Assembly: GCF_020169415.1 (NCBI RefSeq)
Contig: NZ_JAIULG010000013.1
Location: 1 to 64,000 of the forward strand
Direction: 5' to 3'
Source of the DNA: Tsukamurella sp. M9C
GTDB taxonomy: Bacteria; Actinomycetota; Actinomycetes; Mycobacteriales; Mycobacteriaceae
Length of the DNA stretch: 64,000 nucleotides
The position numbers were made by a program, and so were the translations under genes. The notes beneath the pieces were generated by a model. That model searched no databases. It was given only the letters and a program-made list of their open reading frames with translations, and had not been told where the DNA came from. Shown here one piece after another: positions 1-9,149 of the stretch; the first letter of the stretch is position 1; each line of letters begins with the position of its first letter.

Positions 1-90
1 CGCTCGTCCCGTAGCCGATGAGCACGTTCCCGGACGGCCCGCCCGCCGACGGCCCGTCCGGGAACGTGCTCATCGGCTACGGGACGAGCG
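1..90. repeat. 37-bp perfect inverted repeat at window edge
   Basis: Bases 1-37 are the exact reverse complement of bases 54-90, with a 16-base spacer. The right arm is real coding sequence for the E2 gene (it encodes NVLIGYGT, typical of E2 linkers), and the left arm is the same bases turned round. A perfect long hairpin starting at base 1 inside a conserved coding region is more like a fold-back at a contig end than biology. Bases 1 to about 53 should not be trusted as genome sequence. Confidence 0.9.
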
Positions 91-1049
91 CGGACCGGCC
101 CACCCGGCGGCGACGCGCCGCCTCCCCGAAGGCCGCGGCCGCACCCGCGCAGGCTCCGGCCCGCGAGCAGGCGGCGCCGGCCGTCACGCGGGTCATCTCC
201 CCGGTGGTCCGCGACCTCGCCCGCGAGCGCGGGCTGGACCTGTCGGCGGTGCGCCCCTCGGGCGTGGGCGGCGTCATCCGCCGCGCGGATGTCGACGCGG
301 CGCTCGCCGCTCGCACGGCCCCGCCCGTGCCGGCGCAACCGGCCGCGGGCAGGAGCGACGTCCGGATCCCGCTCAACGGCATCCGGAAGGCCGTGGCGGA
401 CAAGCTGACCACGAGCCGGCGCGAGATCCCGGAGGCCACCACGTGGGTCGACGTCGACGCCACGGAGCTCCTCGCGGCGCGGACCGCGATGAACGCGACG
501 CTCCCCGACGCGGATCGGGTGAGCCTGCTCGCGCTGCTGGCGCGCCTCGCGGTCGCGGCGCTGCGGCGGTTCCCCCAGCTCAACTCCTCCGTCGACGCCG
601 ATCGCCGGCAGATCGTCCAGCACGGTCGGGTGCACCTCGGGATCGCGGCGCAGACGCCGCGGGGCCTCGTCGTGCCGGTGGTCGCGGACGCCGACAGCCT
701 GACCACGGTCGAACTCGCACGGCGGCTGGCCGAGACCACCGCGCTCGCGCGGGACGGCGCGTTGCCGCCCGCCCGGCTCACCGGGGGCACGTTCACGCTC
801 AACAACTACGGCGTCTTCGGCGTCGACGGCTCCGCGCCGATCATCAACCACCCCGAGGCCGCGATCCTCGGGATCGGGCGGATCATCGACCGGCCCTGGG
901 TGGTCGACGGTGCGATCGTCGTCCGCAAGGTCGCCCAGGTCTCGCTCGCCTTCGATCACCGCGTGTGCGACGGCGGCGAGGCGGGCGGCTTCCTCCGGCT
1001 GTTCGCCGACTACGTCGAGGACCCCGTCCGGGCGCTCGTGCACCTCTGA
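18..1049 (+). CDS. 2-oxoacid dehydrogenase E2 acyltransferase, 5'-truncated
   Basis: This is the C-terminal part of a dihydrolipoamide acyltransferase (E2), which moves the acyl group from lipoyl-lysine to CoA in the pyruvate or branched-chain 2-oxoacid dehydrogenase complex. Visible are a Pro/Ala-rich linker, a peripheral subunit-binding domain (about residues 58-96, with ISPVVRDLARERGLDL) and the catalytic domain (about 115-343) ending in the active-site motif DHRVCDGG. The N-terminal lipoyl domain is missing. The ATG at 18 lies in the inverted-repeat left arm and is probably artificial; the true gene enters from the left. A BkdC-type branched-chain E2 is likely, but substrate cannot be fixed without the E1 genes. 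It converges with the ceramidase gene, 12 bases away. Confidence 0.88.
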   Translation: MSTFPDGPPADGPSGNVLIGYGTSADRPTRRRRAASPKAAAAPAQAPAREQAAPAVTRVISPVVRDLARERGLDLSAVRPSGVGGVIRRADVDAALAARTAPPVPAQPAAGRSDVRIPLNGIRKAVADKLTTSRREIPEATTWVDVDATELLAARTAMNATLPDADRVSLLALLARLAVAALRRFPQLNSSVDADRRQIVQHGRVHLGIAAQTPRGLVVPVVADADSLTTVELARRLAETTALARDGALPPARLTGGTFTLNNYGVFGVDGSAPIINHPEAAILGIGRIIDRPWVVDGAIVVRKVAQVSLAFDHRVCDGGEAGGFLRLFADYVEDPVRALVHL

Positions 1050-1061
1050 GCGGAGACGCGC

Positions 1062-2882
1062 CTAGGCCACCCGGACAGTGGCCCAGGCGTACCGGCCCGG
1101 CACGGCCTCGGCGTAGCCGACGCGGTACTCGCCGGGAACTCCACCGAGGTCGACGGTGACCGTCGCCGTGAACGCAGATCCTCGTCGACGCCAGGTGATC
1201 TCGGTCGATGGGGCGTCGTCGTCGGCGACGGGCACCCAGCGGTCACCCTCGCGCCGCTCGACCCGCGCGTAGCTGTCGGGGATCACGCGGTTCGGGTGCG
1301 GGCAGTCGAAGTCGACGGCGAACCGGCCCCCGTCGACCGGCGTCCGCACGGCCGCCACGCGGACCGGGCGGGGCCGGCTCAGCACCGTCGAGCCCGACGG
1401 CGAACCGATCCGTGGGGCGCGCTGCCGCGGCGGGGGCGCGCCCGGCTCCGAGGGGCGCCCCGCGGCGAGGTCGGCGGCGAGTCGCTGTGCGGCCTCCGTG
1501 AAGGCGGCCAGCTGATTGCGCCCGAAGACGGTGCTCCCGGCCTCGTAGCGCTGCGCGTCGTACTCCTCGGGCGTGGTGAGGTAGTGCGCGTAGCCGTTGG
1601 CGTAGCCCTGGACCAGCACGTCGTGCGGATCGATCCCCGCCGCCGCGGCGACCGCGTCCCGGAGGCGAGCGCCCGCCGTGACGGTGACCTCGACGGGCAG
1701 GCAGAGCAGGTGCAGCTCCCCCAGCCGGATCAACTGGACCGGGAGCACCTCCTGCACCCAGCCGAGCGCGCCGGCGGGCAAGAACATCTCCTTCGGCGCC
1801 TGCTGCGCCGCGAGCACCGGGCGGCGGCGGTACAGCGCCCGGCTGATCAGGCCGATGCGGTTGCCCAGGCCCTGGTGGAACGCCGGTGACCCGATCCCGT
1901 CGGTCGTGCCGGCGGCGAAGGCGGCGCCGAGCACGGCGCGGCCGGTGGGCCCCGTCGCCGTCTGCGCCGCGCCGAAGTCGACGTGGGTGAGGCGGTGGCC
2001 GATGACCGGCGTCAGCGGGCGGCCGGGTCCGTCGGCGAGCAGCCGGGCGGCGTCGAGCTGGCGCCTGCCGATCTCGGCGGTATTGGCCCGCTCGTCGTCC
2101 GTGGGGCCGTGGCCGGCGGCGCCCCCAAGATTGGGCGACATGTCGCCGGAGTTGGTCTGAGCGAAGGCGCTCACGAAGTCGGGATGAACGTCGCGCTCGG
2201 CGGTCTCCCAGGCGGCCGCGGCCCAGCCCTTGTTGTCGGAGCTGATGAGGCGGTTGCCGTTTCCCATCGACGTGCAGTGCACGGCGAACCAGTCGATCGC
2301 GGCGCGGAGCTCGCCGTCGCGCTCGTAGCGGAGCAGGGTGATCGCGGGATCGATGCGCCCGGGCAGCCGGTCGCGGTCCGGATTGCGGTCGAAGGAGCTC
2401 GCGCTGCGGTTGACGGAGGCGTCGTGCAGCTCGCCGCGGGCGGACGACAGCGCGGTGGGCGCGAGGGCGGCCTCGGCGTCGAGGACGGCGCGGACGACCC
2501 CGTCGACCAGGCGGTGGAAGGTGCGGCGGTGGTGCCCCAGGGTGGTGATGTTGTAGAGGCGGTGGCGGCCGTGGCCGCCGGGGCCGCAGTGGGTGTGGGT
2601 GGCGGTGAGCACGACGTTCTCGGCCGACAGCCGGCCGGCGGTCGCGGCGGCCAGCCGATCGGTGATCTCGTCGACGGCGGCCTGGAAGAACATCCCGATG
2701 TCGGCGACCACGTAGGCCACCCGGTGCGAGGGGGTGGCGACGACGAAGGCGCGGGCCCACTGCCGGGTGAGCAGGCCGCGGCCGCGCTGGCCGGGCATGC
2801 CGTAGCCCATCAGCCCCACGCCCCAGGGCTCCCCCGTGATGTCCGTCTTCGCCCATCCGGCCCGCCACCCCGTCGTAGTCAC
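1062..2882 (-). CDS. Neutral/alkaline ceramidase
   Basis: A 606-residue neutral ceramidase, hydrolysing the amide bond of ceramide to sphingosine and fatty acid. The N-terminus carries the family pattern VGLMGYGMPGQ; TATHTHCGPGG and FAVHCTSMGNGN supply the histidines expected as zinc ligands; TNSGDMSPN (about residue 245) holds the nucleophilic serine; and TTPEEYDAQRYEAG holds the Glu/Tyr region of the metal site. A C-terminal beta domain completes the enzyme. The GTG at 2882 is chosen because family similarity begins there; an open frame continues to 2978 but is unlike the family. No signal peptide is visible, so secretion is uncertain. M. tuberculosis has a relative (Rv0669c). Divergent from the small exported protein gene. 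Confidence 0.9.
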   Translation of the reverse strand: MTTTGWRAGWAKTDITGEPWGVGLMGYGMPGQRGRGLLTRQWARAFVVATPSHRVAYVVADIGMFFQAAVDEITDRLAAATAGRLSAENVVLTATHTHCGPGGHGRHRLYNITTLGHHRRTFHRLVDGVVRAVLDAEAALAPTALSSARGELHDASVNRSASSFDRNPDRDRLPGRIDPAITLLRYERDGELRAAIDWFAVHCTSMGNGNRLISSDNKGWAAAAWETAERDVHPDFVSAFAQTNSGDMSPNLGGAAGHGPTDDERANTAEIGRRQLDAARLLADGPGRPLTPVIGHRLTHVDFGAAQTATGPTGRAVLGAAFAAGTTDGIGSPAFHQGLGNRIGLISRALYRRRPVLAAQQAPKEMFLPAGALGWVQEVLPVQLIRLGELHLLCLPVEVTVTAGARLRDAVAAAAGIDPHDVLVQGYANGYAHYLTTPEEYDAQRYEAGSTVFGRNQLAAFTEAAQRLAADLAAGRPSEPGAPPPRQRAPRIGSPSGSTVLSRPRPVRVAAVRTPVDGGRFAVDFDCPHPNRVIPDSYARVERREGDRWVPVADDDAPSTEITWRRRGSAFTATVTVDLGGVPGEYRVGYAEAVPGRYAWATVRVA

Positions 2883-2888
2883 GGCTTC

Positions 2889-2902
2889 GAGGTTAGAACC
2901 TC
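2889..2902. promoter_or_regulatory. Palindrome upstream of ceramidase gene
   Basis: GAGGTT-ag-AACCTC is a perfect 6+6 inverted repeat just upstream of the ceramidase GTG, in the 108-base space shared with the divergent exported-protein gene. It may be an operator, but it also lies near the place of the ribosome-binding site (GGGGAGG), so function is only a guess. Confidence 0.3.
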
Positions 2903-2990
2903 CCCTGCGCGTCGCCGTCGACCGGCGTAGGGTCGGTCGCGCGATGAAGGAACGGTCGCCAGCCACCGCAGCCGACACCAGGACACCGAC

Positions 2991-3299
2991 ATGCGCACTC
3001 TCGCAGCAATCGTCGCCGCCGCAGCCATCACCTTCTCCGGAGCCGGGATCGCGTCCGCCGCCGACGAGGAGACCGACAAGCCGTCCACTGCGACCATCGA
3101 CACCGGGAACGCACCCCGCGAGGTCGGCACGCCGGCCGAGTCGCCCGGCATCATCGAATCGGCCGCCGAGCCCGAATCCGCCTCCGCCCCCATCGAGCCC
3201 GTCGCCGAACCGGAATCCGCCGACGAGCCGCGCCCGGACCCCGAGGCGGCGACGGCGGACGAGCTGATCGAGGCCACCGCGGCCGACGAGGAGGAGTGA
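2991..3299 (+). CDS. Small acidic exported protein
   Basis: A 102-residue protein with a clear signal peptide (MRTLAAIVAAAAITFSGAGI, then ASAAD with an AxA cleavage site near residue 23). The mature part is low-complexity, rich in Glu, Ala, Pro and Asp, and strongly acidic, with repeated AEPES-type units (AAEPESAS, VAEPESAD) and an acidic tail (ADEEE). No known domain is visible and no function can be given; it is probably disordered and either secreted or held in the envelope. It has its own promoter space, divergent from the ceramidase gene. Confidence 0.75.
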   Translation: MRTLAAIVAAAAITFSGAGIASAADEETDKPSTATIDTGNAPREVGTPAESPGIIESAAEPESASAPIEPVAEPESADEPRPDPEAATADELIEATAADEEE

Positions 3300-3308
3300 C
3301 CCGAGGGG

Positions 3309-3881
3309 TCAGTCGTCCAGCCGGGGCGGCGCGGTCCGCGTGAGCCTCGGATCCGGCGGGCCGCTCTGCATCCGGAGGGCGCCGACCAGGACCCGTCCGA
3401 GCGTCAGCAGACCCTTCGGGCTGCGCAGGTTCAGGCCCCCGATGAGCTGCCGCAGGATGGTCAGCTGGTCGAAGTAGATCCGCTCGGCGACAAGGCGCTC
3501 CTCCTCGTCGAAGACGAAGTACGCCGTCATCCGCGTGCGGTGGCGGGTTCCGGTGGGCGGGATCGCGCCGAGCGGCCCACGATGGGTCCCGAGCAGCCAG
3601 AACTCGACGATCACGGCGTCCACGCTGTGCCGCAGCGCGATGAGCTCGTGGTCCTGGTCGGGGAAGGCGACCCGGGTGTCCGCGTAGTAGTCGCGTACCT
3701 CGTCGTCGCCGTCGTGCACGGTCATCTGCGCGACGAGCTCGTAGTGCGGATGCGGGAAGGTCGCCAGGGTCGCGTCCCAGTCCTGGCGCACCTCGTCGTG
3801 GAAGTGGTCGAGCACCAGCTTCTCGCGCGCCCGGAGGACGGACGCGGGCGGCATGACGAAGCGGGAGGTGTGGGCGATCAT
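3309..3881 (-). CDS. NTF2-like / SnoaL-type protein
   Basis: A 190-residue protein whose middle (about residues 25-150) resembles the NTF2-like fold of SnoaL polyketide cyclases and ester-cyclase relatives: an N-terminal helix with FHDEVRQDWDATLATFPHPHYE, then a beta-sheet region ending in FDEEERLVAERIYFDQ. The substrate is unknown and the family contains both enzymes and non-enzymes. It is divergent from a TetR regulator across 62 bases with an AT-rich inverted repeat, so it may be that regulator's target. Start at the ATG at 3881. Confidence 0.7.
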   Translation of the reverse strand: MIAHTSRFVMPPASVLRAREKLVLDHFHDEVRQDWDATLATFPHPHYELVAQMTVHDGDDEVRDYYADTRVAFPDQDHELIALRHSVDAVIVEFWLLGTHRGPLGAIPPTGTRHRTRMTAYFVFDEEERLVAERIYFDQLTILRQLIGGLNLRSPKGLLTLGRVLVGALRMQSGPPDPRLTRTAPPRLDD

Positions 3882-3887
3882 CCCGCC

Positions 3888-3910
3888 ATATTACCCACAG
3901 CGTGGATATT
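3888..3910. promoter_or_regulatory. AT-rich imperfect inverted repeat, candidate TetR operator
   Basis: Between the divergent NTF2-like and TetR genes lies ATATTACCCAC-ag-cGTGGATATT. The arms pair as ATAT/ATAT and CCAC/GTGG with a three-base offset. It is the only AT-rich patch nearby and sits where both promoters must be, so it could be both a promoter core and the TetR operator. The imperfect symmetry keeps confidence low. Confidence 0.35.
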
Positions 3911-3943
3911 TTCAGGTGCCGAATGTAGGGGATGATGGGGTTC

Positions 3944-4630
3944 ATGACCACGCCGCGGCCCCGACGGGGGCGCCCCGCCCTCGGAGCACCCAGGCTGTCG
4001 CGCGCCGCGGTCGTCGAGGCGGCCCTCGCGCTCATCGACCGCGACGGCGTCGCCGAGGTCGGGATGCGCGCGATCGCGCGGTACCTGTCCGTGGACGCGA
4101 AAAGCCTCTACAACCACGTCCGCGACAAGGACGACCTGCTCGACGCGGTCACCGAGCACCTGCTCCGCTCGATCGTCGTGCACGTGCCGACCGGTGACCT
4201 GGGCGCCGATCTCGCCGGCGTGGCGCGCGCCTTCCGCACCGCGGCCCAGGCACACCCCCGGGCCGCCACGCTCGTGCTGACCCGCCAGGTGCAGTCCGTC
4301 GCCGCACTAGCGCCGACGCAGTCGATCCTGGACGTCCTGCTCAGTGCGGGATTCGCCCCCGCGGAGGCCGTGCACCTGATGCGCTCTCTGCTCGCCTCCC
4401 TCATCGGCACGCTGCTCCGCGAGTTCGAGGCGGCGCCGACCTTCGGGATGACGGACGCCGAGGCCATCGAGCGCCGCCGGGCGGGGCTCGCCGCGTGCGG
4501 CCTGCCGGCCGTCGAGTCGGTGGCTCCCGACCTCGCGCGGTTCGACGCGGACGCCGAGTTCGAGTACATGATCGGCCTGTCGATCAGCGCCGTCGAGGCC
4601 CGGCTGCCACAGCGCCGGGGCGGCGCCTAG
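3944..4630 (+). CDS. TetR-family transcriptional regulator
   Basis: A 228-residue one-component repressor. The N-terminal helix-turn-helix lies at about residues 20-65 (MRAIARYLSVDAKSLYNHVR, then DKDDLLDAV) and the helical C-terminal region resembles the tetracycline-repressor-type ligand domain. An Arg/Pro-rich stretch (PRPRRGRP) precedes the HTH. In-frame ATGs also occur at 3932 and 3935; 3944 is chosen because family similarity begins at MTTPRPRRGRP, though the AGGGG at 3927 would suit 3935-3944 almost equally. The stop shares the four bases CTAG with the stop of convergent priA. Ligand unknown; the likely target is the divergent NTF2-like gene. Confidence 0.85.
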   Translation: MTTPRPRRGRPALGAPRLSRAAVVEAALALIDRDGVAEVGMRAIARYLSVDAKSLYNHVRDKDDLLDAVTEHLLRSIVVHVPTGDLGADLAGVARAFRTAAQAHPRAATLVLTRQVQSVAALAPTQSILDVLLSAGFAPAEAVHLMRSLLASLIGTLLREFEAAPTFGMTDAEAIERRRAGLAACGLPAVESVAPDLARFDADAEFEYMIGLSISAVEARLPQRRGGA

Positions 4631-6618
4631 CCGATCCGCAGCGGGTCGATCTGGATGCGGACGGGGTTGCCCTCGCGCCGCAGGCTCCGGCCCACCTGCG
4701 CCAGGAACAGCGCCCGCGCCAGGGCGCGACCGTCCCGGCGCGCGACGCGCACCAGGAGCCGCTGCGGCGGCGGTCCCTCGTCGGGTGCGCCGGGGATCCG
4801 CACCCCGGGCGGCAGGTCGACGGGGCCGAGCACCTCGGCACCGTCGGGCAGCGTCGCGGCGTCCGCGACGGCCCGGATGTCGGCCTCGGCACCGTCGAGC
4901 GCGGCGAGGTGCGTGGCCGGCGGGAACCCCACCTCGGCCCGCTCGGCGAGCTCCGCGGCGGCGAAACCGGCCGCGTCCCAACGGATCAGCGCCTGCACCG
5001 CGCGGATACCCGCATCCGCGCCGCAGACCACGGCGCCGTCGGCGGCGACCAGCGCGGTCGCGTTCATCCAGCGGCGGAAGGTCTCCTCCGCGGCCCGCAG
5101 GTCCGCGCGGCCGAGCAGCAGCCAGCCGTCGAGCAGCAGCGCCGCGCCGTAGCCGCCGTCGACCACGGGCTCCGCGCCGGGCGTGGCGACCACGATCCGC
5201 CGGCCCGCGGGCGCCTCGGCGTGCACCGTCTCGCCGCCGGAGACCGTGACGGCCGCCCCGGGGAAGGCCCGGCCGAGTTCCTCGGCGGTGCGCATCGCGC
5301 CCACGATCACCGCGCGCATCGCGGTGCCGCCGCAGGCGGGGCATCGGTACCCGGGGTCGTCCTGCGCGCACCACCGGCAGCGCAGGACGCCGCCGCCGGC
5401 CTGCTCGAGCGGGCCGTGGCAGCGCCGGCACCGGGCCGGTGTGCGGCAGCGCTCGCACGACAGCGCGGGCGCGTACCCGCGGCGCGGGACCTGGACGAGC
5501 ACGGGGCGTTCGGCGTCGAGCGCCTCCCGCGCGGCGGCGAAGGCCGCGGCGGGCAGCCGGGCCGAGCGCGCGAGCGGGTCGCGGGCCAGCGCGATGTCCG
5601 AGTCCGCGGTCCCGGAGATGCGGGGCGAGCGGCTGCGGACCAGCTCGCGGGGCGCCGCGATCTCCGCGGCCCACCCCGCCTCGACGAGGGCCTGCGATTC
5701 GGGGGTGCGGGCGAAACCGCCGATGACCAGCGCCGCGCCCTCCTGGTGCGCCCGCAGCGCGAGCACCTCCCGCGTGTGCGGGTACGGGGCGCGCGGCTCC
5801 ACGAAGGACTCGTCACCGTCGTCCCACACGGCCACGAGACCGAGGTCGGGCAGCGGCGCGAACGCGGCGCTCCGCGTGCCGATCACGACCCGGGTCCGCC
5901 TGAGCAGCGCGAGCAGCCACCGCCGGTACCGGGCGGAGGGCCCCAGGCCGGCGGCCAGCACCGCGGGGTCGAGGTGGGCGCACGCCGCGGCGAGCCGGTC
6001 GAGGTCGGCCTGGTCGGGGACGATGAGCAGCGCCGTGCGTCCGGCCGCGACGACGGTGGCCGCGAGCTCGGCCAGGCGCGCCGCCCAGTCCTCGCCCGGG
6101 AGGGCCTGCCAGACCGCGCGCGGCGACCGTCCGGCGACCGCCGCCGCCGCGAACTGGGTGCCGTGGGTGTACTCGGCGAGGGCTGCCGGGGGTGCCTCCG
6201 GCGGCGCGGGTTCGGCGGGTTCCTGCTCCAGCAGGGTCTTCTCGACGCGGGCGTGTCGCGGCGGGATCGCGAGGCGCAGCACGTCGGCCCTGGTTCCGGC
6301 GTAGCGTGCGGCGACCTCGGTGACGAGCTTGAGCACCGGCGGGGTGAGGACCGGCAGCGGGGAGACGACGCGCTGCAGCGGCGCGAGCTTGCCCTCGTGC
6401 TCGGTGCGCGGGAGCCGCTCGAGGAGATAGCCGTCGACGAGCCGGCCGGAGAACCGGATCCGGACCCGGACGCCGGGCCGGGCCTGCTCGTCCAGCTCGG
6501 GCGGGACGAGATAGTCGAACTCCCGATCGAGGTGGCTGACCTGCAGCAGCGGCAGGACGCGGGCGATCGGGAGTTCGACGGCCGCTTGCGCGGCCTCGGC
6601 GGGGCCGGGTGCGGTCAC
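4627..6618 (-). CDS. priA: Primosomal protein N' (PriA), actinobacterial form
   Basis: A 663-residue replication-restart protein. The N-terminal 3'-DNA-binding domain (LPIARVLPLLQVSHLDREFDY) and the zinc-binding module are intact, with eight cysteines in CERCRTPARCRRC and CRWCAQDDPGYRCPAC. The helicase core is degenerate: the place of the Walker A GxxGSGKT is filled by sequence near VWQALPGEDW, and the DEAH box reads WDDGDE. This is known for actinobacterial PriA, which is thought not to unwind DNA. The GTG at 6618 avoids overlap with metK, whose stop is at 6636; the frame stays open to an ATG at 6687 inside metK. Last gene of the mihF-gmk-rpoZ-coaBC-metK series. Confidence 0.9.
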   Translation of the reverse strand: MTAPGPAEAAQAAVELPIARVLPLLQVSHLDREFDYLVPPELDEQARPGVRVRIRFSGRLVDGYLLERLPRTEHEGKLAPLQRVVSPLPVLTPPVLKLVTEVAARYAGTRADVLRLAIPPRHARVEKTLLEQEPAEPAPPEAPPAALAEYTHGTQFAAAAVAGRSPRAVWQALPGEDWAARLAELAATVVAAGRTALLIVPDQADLDRLAAACAHLDPAVLAAGLGPSARYRRWLLALLRRTRVVIGTRSAAFAPLPDLGLVAVWDDGDESFVEPRAPYPHTREVLALRAHQEGAALVIGGFARTPESQALVEAGWAAEIAAPRELVRSRSPRISGTADSDIALARDPLARSARLPAAAFAAAREALDAERPVLVQVPRRGYAPALSCERCRTPARCRRCHGPLEQAGGGVLRCRWCAQDDPGYRCPACGGTAMRAVIVGAMRTAEELGRAFPGAAVTVSGGETVHAEAPAGRRIVVATPGAEPVVDGGYGAALLLDGWLLLGRADLRAAEETFRRWMNATALVAADGAVVCGADAGIRAVQALIRWDAAGFAAAELAERAEVGFPPATHLAALDGAEADIRAVADAATLPDGAEVLGPVDLPPGVRIPGAPDEGPPPQRLLVRVARRDGRALARALFLAQVGRSLRREGNPVRIQIDPLRIG

Positions 6619-6635
6619 ACCGGTCGGGGCGGGTG

Positions 6636-7859
6636 TCAGAGGCCGGCCGCGGAGCGCAGGGCGTCCACGCGGTCGGTGCGCTCCCACGGCAGGTCGATGT
6701 CGGTGCGCCCGAAGTGGCCGTACGCCGCGGTGGGCGCGTAGATCGGCCGGAGCAGGTCGAGGTCGTTGATGATCGCGCGGGGACGCAGGTCGAAGACCTG
6801 GGCGATGGCCTGCTGGATCTTGATCGGGTCGAGCTGCTCGGTGCCGAAGGTCTCGACGAACAGGCCGACGGGCGAGGCCTTGCCGATGGCGTAGGCGACC
6901 TGGACCTCGATCCGCTCCGCGAGGCCCGCGGCGACGGCGTTCTTCGCGACCCAGCGCATCGCGTACGCGGCCGAGCGGTCCACCTTCGACGGGTCCTTGC
7001 CGGAGAAGGCGCCGCCGCCGTGGCGGGCCATGCCGCCGTAGGTGTCGACGATGATCTTGCGGCCGGTCAGGCCCGCGTCGCCCATCGGCCCGCCGAGCAC
7101 GAACTTGCCCGTCGGGTTCACCAGCAGCCGCACCGCGGAGGTGTCGAGGCTGGGCAGGTTCAGGTCGGCGATCACGGTGTTCAGCACATGGGTGCGCAGG
7201 TCGGGGGCGAGCATGCCGTCGATGTCGATGTCGGCGGCGTGCTGGCTGGAGATGACCACGGTGTCGAGGCGGACGGGCTGCTCGCCCGCGTACTCGATGG
7301 TGACCTGGGTCTTGCCGTCCGGGCGCAGGTAGGGCAGGGCGCCGTTCTTCCGCACCTCGGTGAGGCGGCGCGAGAGGCGGTGGGCCAGCGAGATCGGCAG
7401 CGGCATGAGCTCGGGGGTGTCCGAGCAGGCGTAGCCGAACATCAGGCCCTGGTCGCCGGCGCCCTGGGCGTCGATCTCGTCCTGCGCGCCGTCGACGCGG
7501 TGCTCGTAGGCCCGGTCGACGCCCTGGGCGATCTCGGGGCTCTGCGCGCCGATGGCGATGTTCACGCCGCAGGAGTTGCCGTCGAAGCCCTTGGCGGAGC
7601 TGTCGTAGCCGATCTCGAGCACCTTGTCGCGCACGATGTGCGGGATGTCGGCGTAGGCGGAGGTGGTCACCTCGCCGGCGACGTGGACCTGGCCGGTGGT
7701 GACCAGGGTCTCGACCGCGACGCGCGAGGTCGGATCCTCCGCGAGGAGGGCGTCGAGGATCGAGTCCGAGATGGCGTCACAGATCTTGTCCGGGTGGCCC
7801 TCGGTGACCGACTCGCTGGTGAACAGGCGGTGGGCGGAACTGGCGAAACCGGAAACCAC
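6636..7859 (-). CDS. metK: S-adenosylmethionine synthase
   Basis: A 407-residue enzyme making S-adenosylmethionine from methionine and ATP. Family signatures are all present: [13 protein letters not shown] at the N-terminus, [13 protein letters not shown] (signature 1) and [16 protein letters not shown] (signature 2). It starts at the GTG at 7859, with GAGAGGA about eight bases upstream; the open frame runs much further upstream, but that part is antisense-like noise over coaBC. Cytosolic homotetramer in the family. Located between coaBC and priA, as in M. tuberculosis. Confidence 0.97.
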   Translation of the reverse strand: MVSGFASSAHRLFTSESVTEGHPDKICDAISDSILDALLAEDPTSRVAVETLVTTGQVHVAGEVTTSAYADIPHIVRDKVLEIGYDSSAKGFDGNSCGVNIAIGAQSPEIAQGVDRAYEHRVDGAQDEIDAQGAGDQGLMFGYACSDTPELMPLPISLAHRLSRRLTEVRKNGALPYLRPDGKTQVTIEYAGEQPVRLDTVVISSQHAADIDIDGMLAPDLRTHVLNTVIADLNLPSLDTSAVRLLVNPTGKFVLGGPMGDAGLTGRKIIVDTYGGMARHGGGAFSGKDPSKVDRSAAYAMRWVAKNAVAAGLAERIEVQVAYAIGKASPVGLFVETFGTEQLDPIKIQQAIAQVFDLRPRAIINDLDLLRPIYAPTAAYGHFGRTDIDLPWERTDRVDALRSAAGL

Positions 7860-7897
7860 TTCGGACGTCCTCTCGATGATGTTTGCGATTGGAAATG

Positions 7898-9136
7898 CTA
7901 GCGCGCTGCCGGCACGCGGGAGACCGCGGCATCCAGTATGCGCGCGGCCATGGCGGCCTTCGAGCCGAGGGGCAGGGCGGTCTCGCCGCCGTCCGCACCC
8001 AGCAGCCAGCCGGAGTTCTCGTCGACCTCGAAGGCGCGGCCGTCGCCGACCGCGTTGAGCACCAACAGGTCGCAGCCCTTGCGGCGCAGCTTGGCCCGGC
8101 CGTAGTCGAGGACGGAGCCGTTGGCGTCGCCCGTCTCCGCGGCGAAGCCGACGATGACGGCGTCGGAGCGCAGGGAGCCCTCGCGGCGCGCGGCGACGAG
8201 CCCGGCGAGCACGTCGGGGTTTTCGATCATGGTGATCGATTCGAGGGCCTCGCTCTTGCCGTCGGCGCCCTTCTTGAGCTTGGTGGTGGCGACCTCGGCG
8301 GGCCGGTAGTCGGCGACCGCGGCGGCCATGATCACGAGATCGGCGTCGGCGGCGTGCTCGGCCATGGCGGCCTGGAGGTCCAGCGCGGAGGCGATGCGCA
8401 CGACCTCGACGGCCGACGGGTCGGCCAGGCCGACGGTGTTCCCCGCGACCAGCGTCACCTGCGCGCCGCGCTGCGCGGCGAGCCGGGCGAGGGCGTAGCC
8501 CTGCTTCCCGGAGCTGCGGTTGGTGAGGTAGCGGACCGGGTCGAGCGCCTCCTTGGTACCGCCCGCGGAGACGACGACCTTCCGGCCCTCGAGGTCGCGG
8601 TTCAGTGCTCCCGGGTGCTCCAGCAGGACGTCGGCGAGGGCGCCGATCTCGTCGGGCTCGGGCAGCCGGCCGGCGCCGGTGTCCTTCCCGGTGAGCCGGC
8701 CCGAGGCGGGCTCGATGACGACGGCGCCGCGCTCGCGCAGAGTCGCGACGTTGGCCCGGGTGGCGGGGTGCTCCCACATCTCGGTGTGCATCGCCGGAGC
8801 GAAGACGACCGGGCAGCGGGCGGTGAGGAGGGTGCCGGTCAGCAGGTCGTCGGCGCGGCCCTGGGCGGCGCGCGCCATCAGGTCGGCGGTCGCCGGGGCG
8901 ATGACGACGAGGTCGGCCGACTGCCCGAGGCGCACGTGCGGCACCTCGGGGATCGACTCGAAGACCCCCGTCTGGACGGGGTTGCCCGACAGCGCCTCGA
9001 AGGTCGCGGCACCGACGAACTTGAGCGCGGACTCGGTGGGGATCACCCGCACCTCGTGCCCGCGTTCGGTGAAGTGCCGGACCAGAGCGCACGCCTTGTA
9101 GGCGGCGATACCGCCGCCGACGCCGACGATGATCAT
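7898..9136 (-). CDS. coaBC: Bifunctional CoA biosynthesis protein CoaBC (Dfp)
   Basis: A 412-residue fusion of phosphopantothenoylcysteine decarboxylase (CoaC, about residues 1-180, FMN-dependent) and phosphopantothenate-cysteine ligase (CoaB, about 185-412), giving 4'-phosphopantetheine for CoenzymeA. CoaC shows [11 protein letters not shown], the histidine motif [21 protein letters not shown] and [12 protein letters not shown]. CoaB shows [20 protein letters not shown] and the lysine-rich TTKLKKG loop. Start ATG at 9136, 13 bases after rpoZ. Complete and of normal length. Confidence 0.96.
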   Translation of the reverse strand: MIIVGVGGGIAAYKACALVRHFTERGHEVRVIPTESALKFVGAATFEALSGNPVQTGVFESIPEVPHVRLGQSADLVVIAPATADLMARAAQGRADDLLTGTLLTARCPVVFAPAMHTEMWEHPATRANVATLRERGAVVIEPASGRLTGKDTGAGRLPEPDEIGALADVLLEHPGALNRDLEGRKVVVSAGGTKEALDPVRYLTNRSSGKQGYALARLAAQRGAQVTLVAGNTVGLADPSAVEVVRIASALDLQAAMAEHAADADLVIMAAAVADYRPAEVATTKLKKGADGKSEALESITMIENPDVLAGLVAARREGSLRSDAVIVGFAAETGDANGSVLDYGRAKLRRKGCDLLVLNAVGDGRAFEVDENSGWLLGADGGETALPLGSKAAMAARILDAAVSRVPAAR

Positions 9137-9149
9137 GGGCGCGTCAGCT

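Noticed and set aside
7860-9092. Long 5' extension of the metK frame
   Set aside because: It overlaps coaBC out of frame and is Arg/Pro-rich noise; MetK begins at the GTG at 7859 with a good ribosome-binding site.
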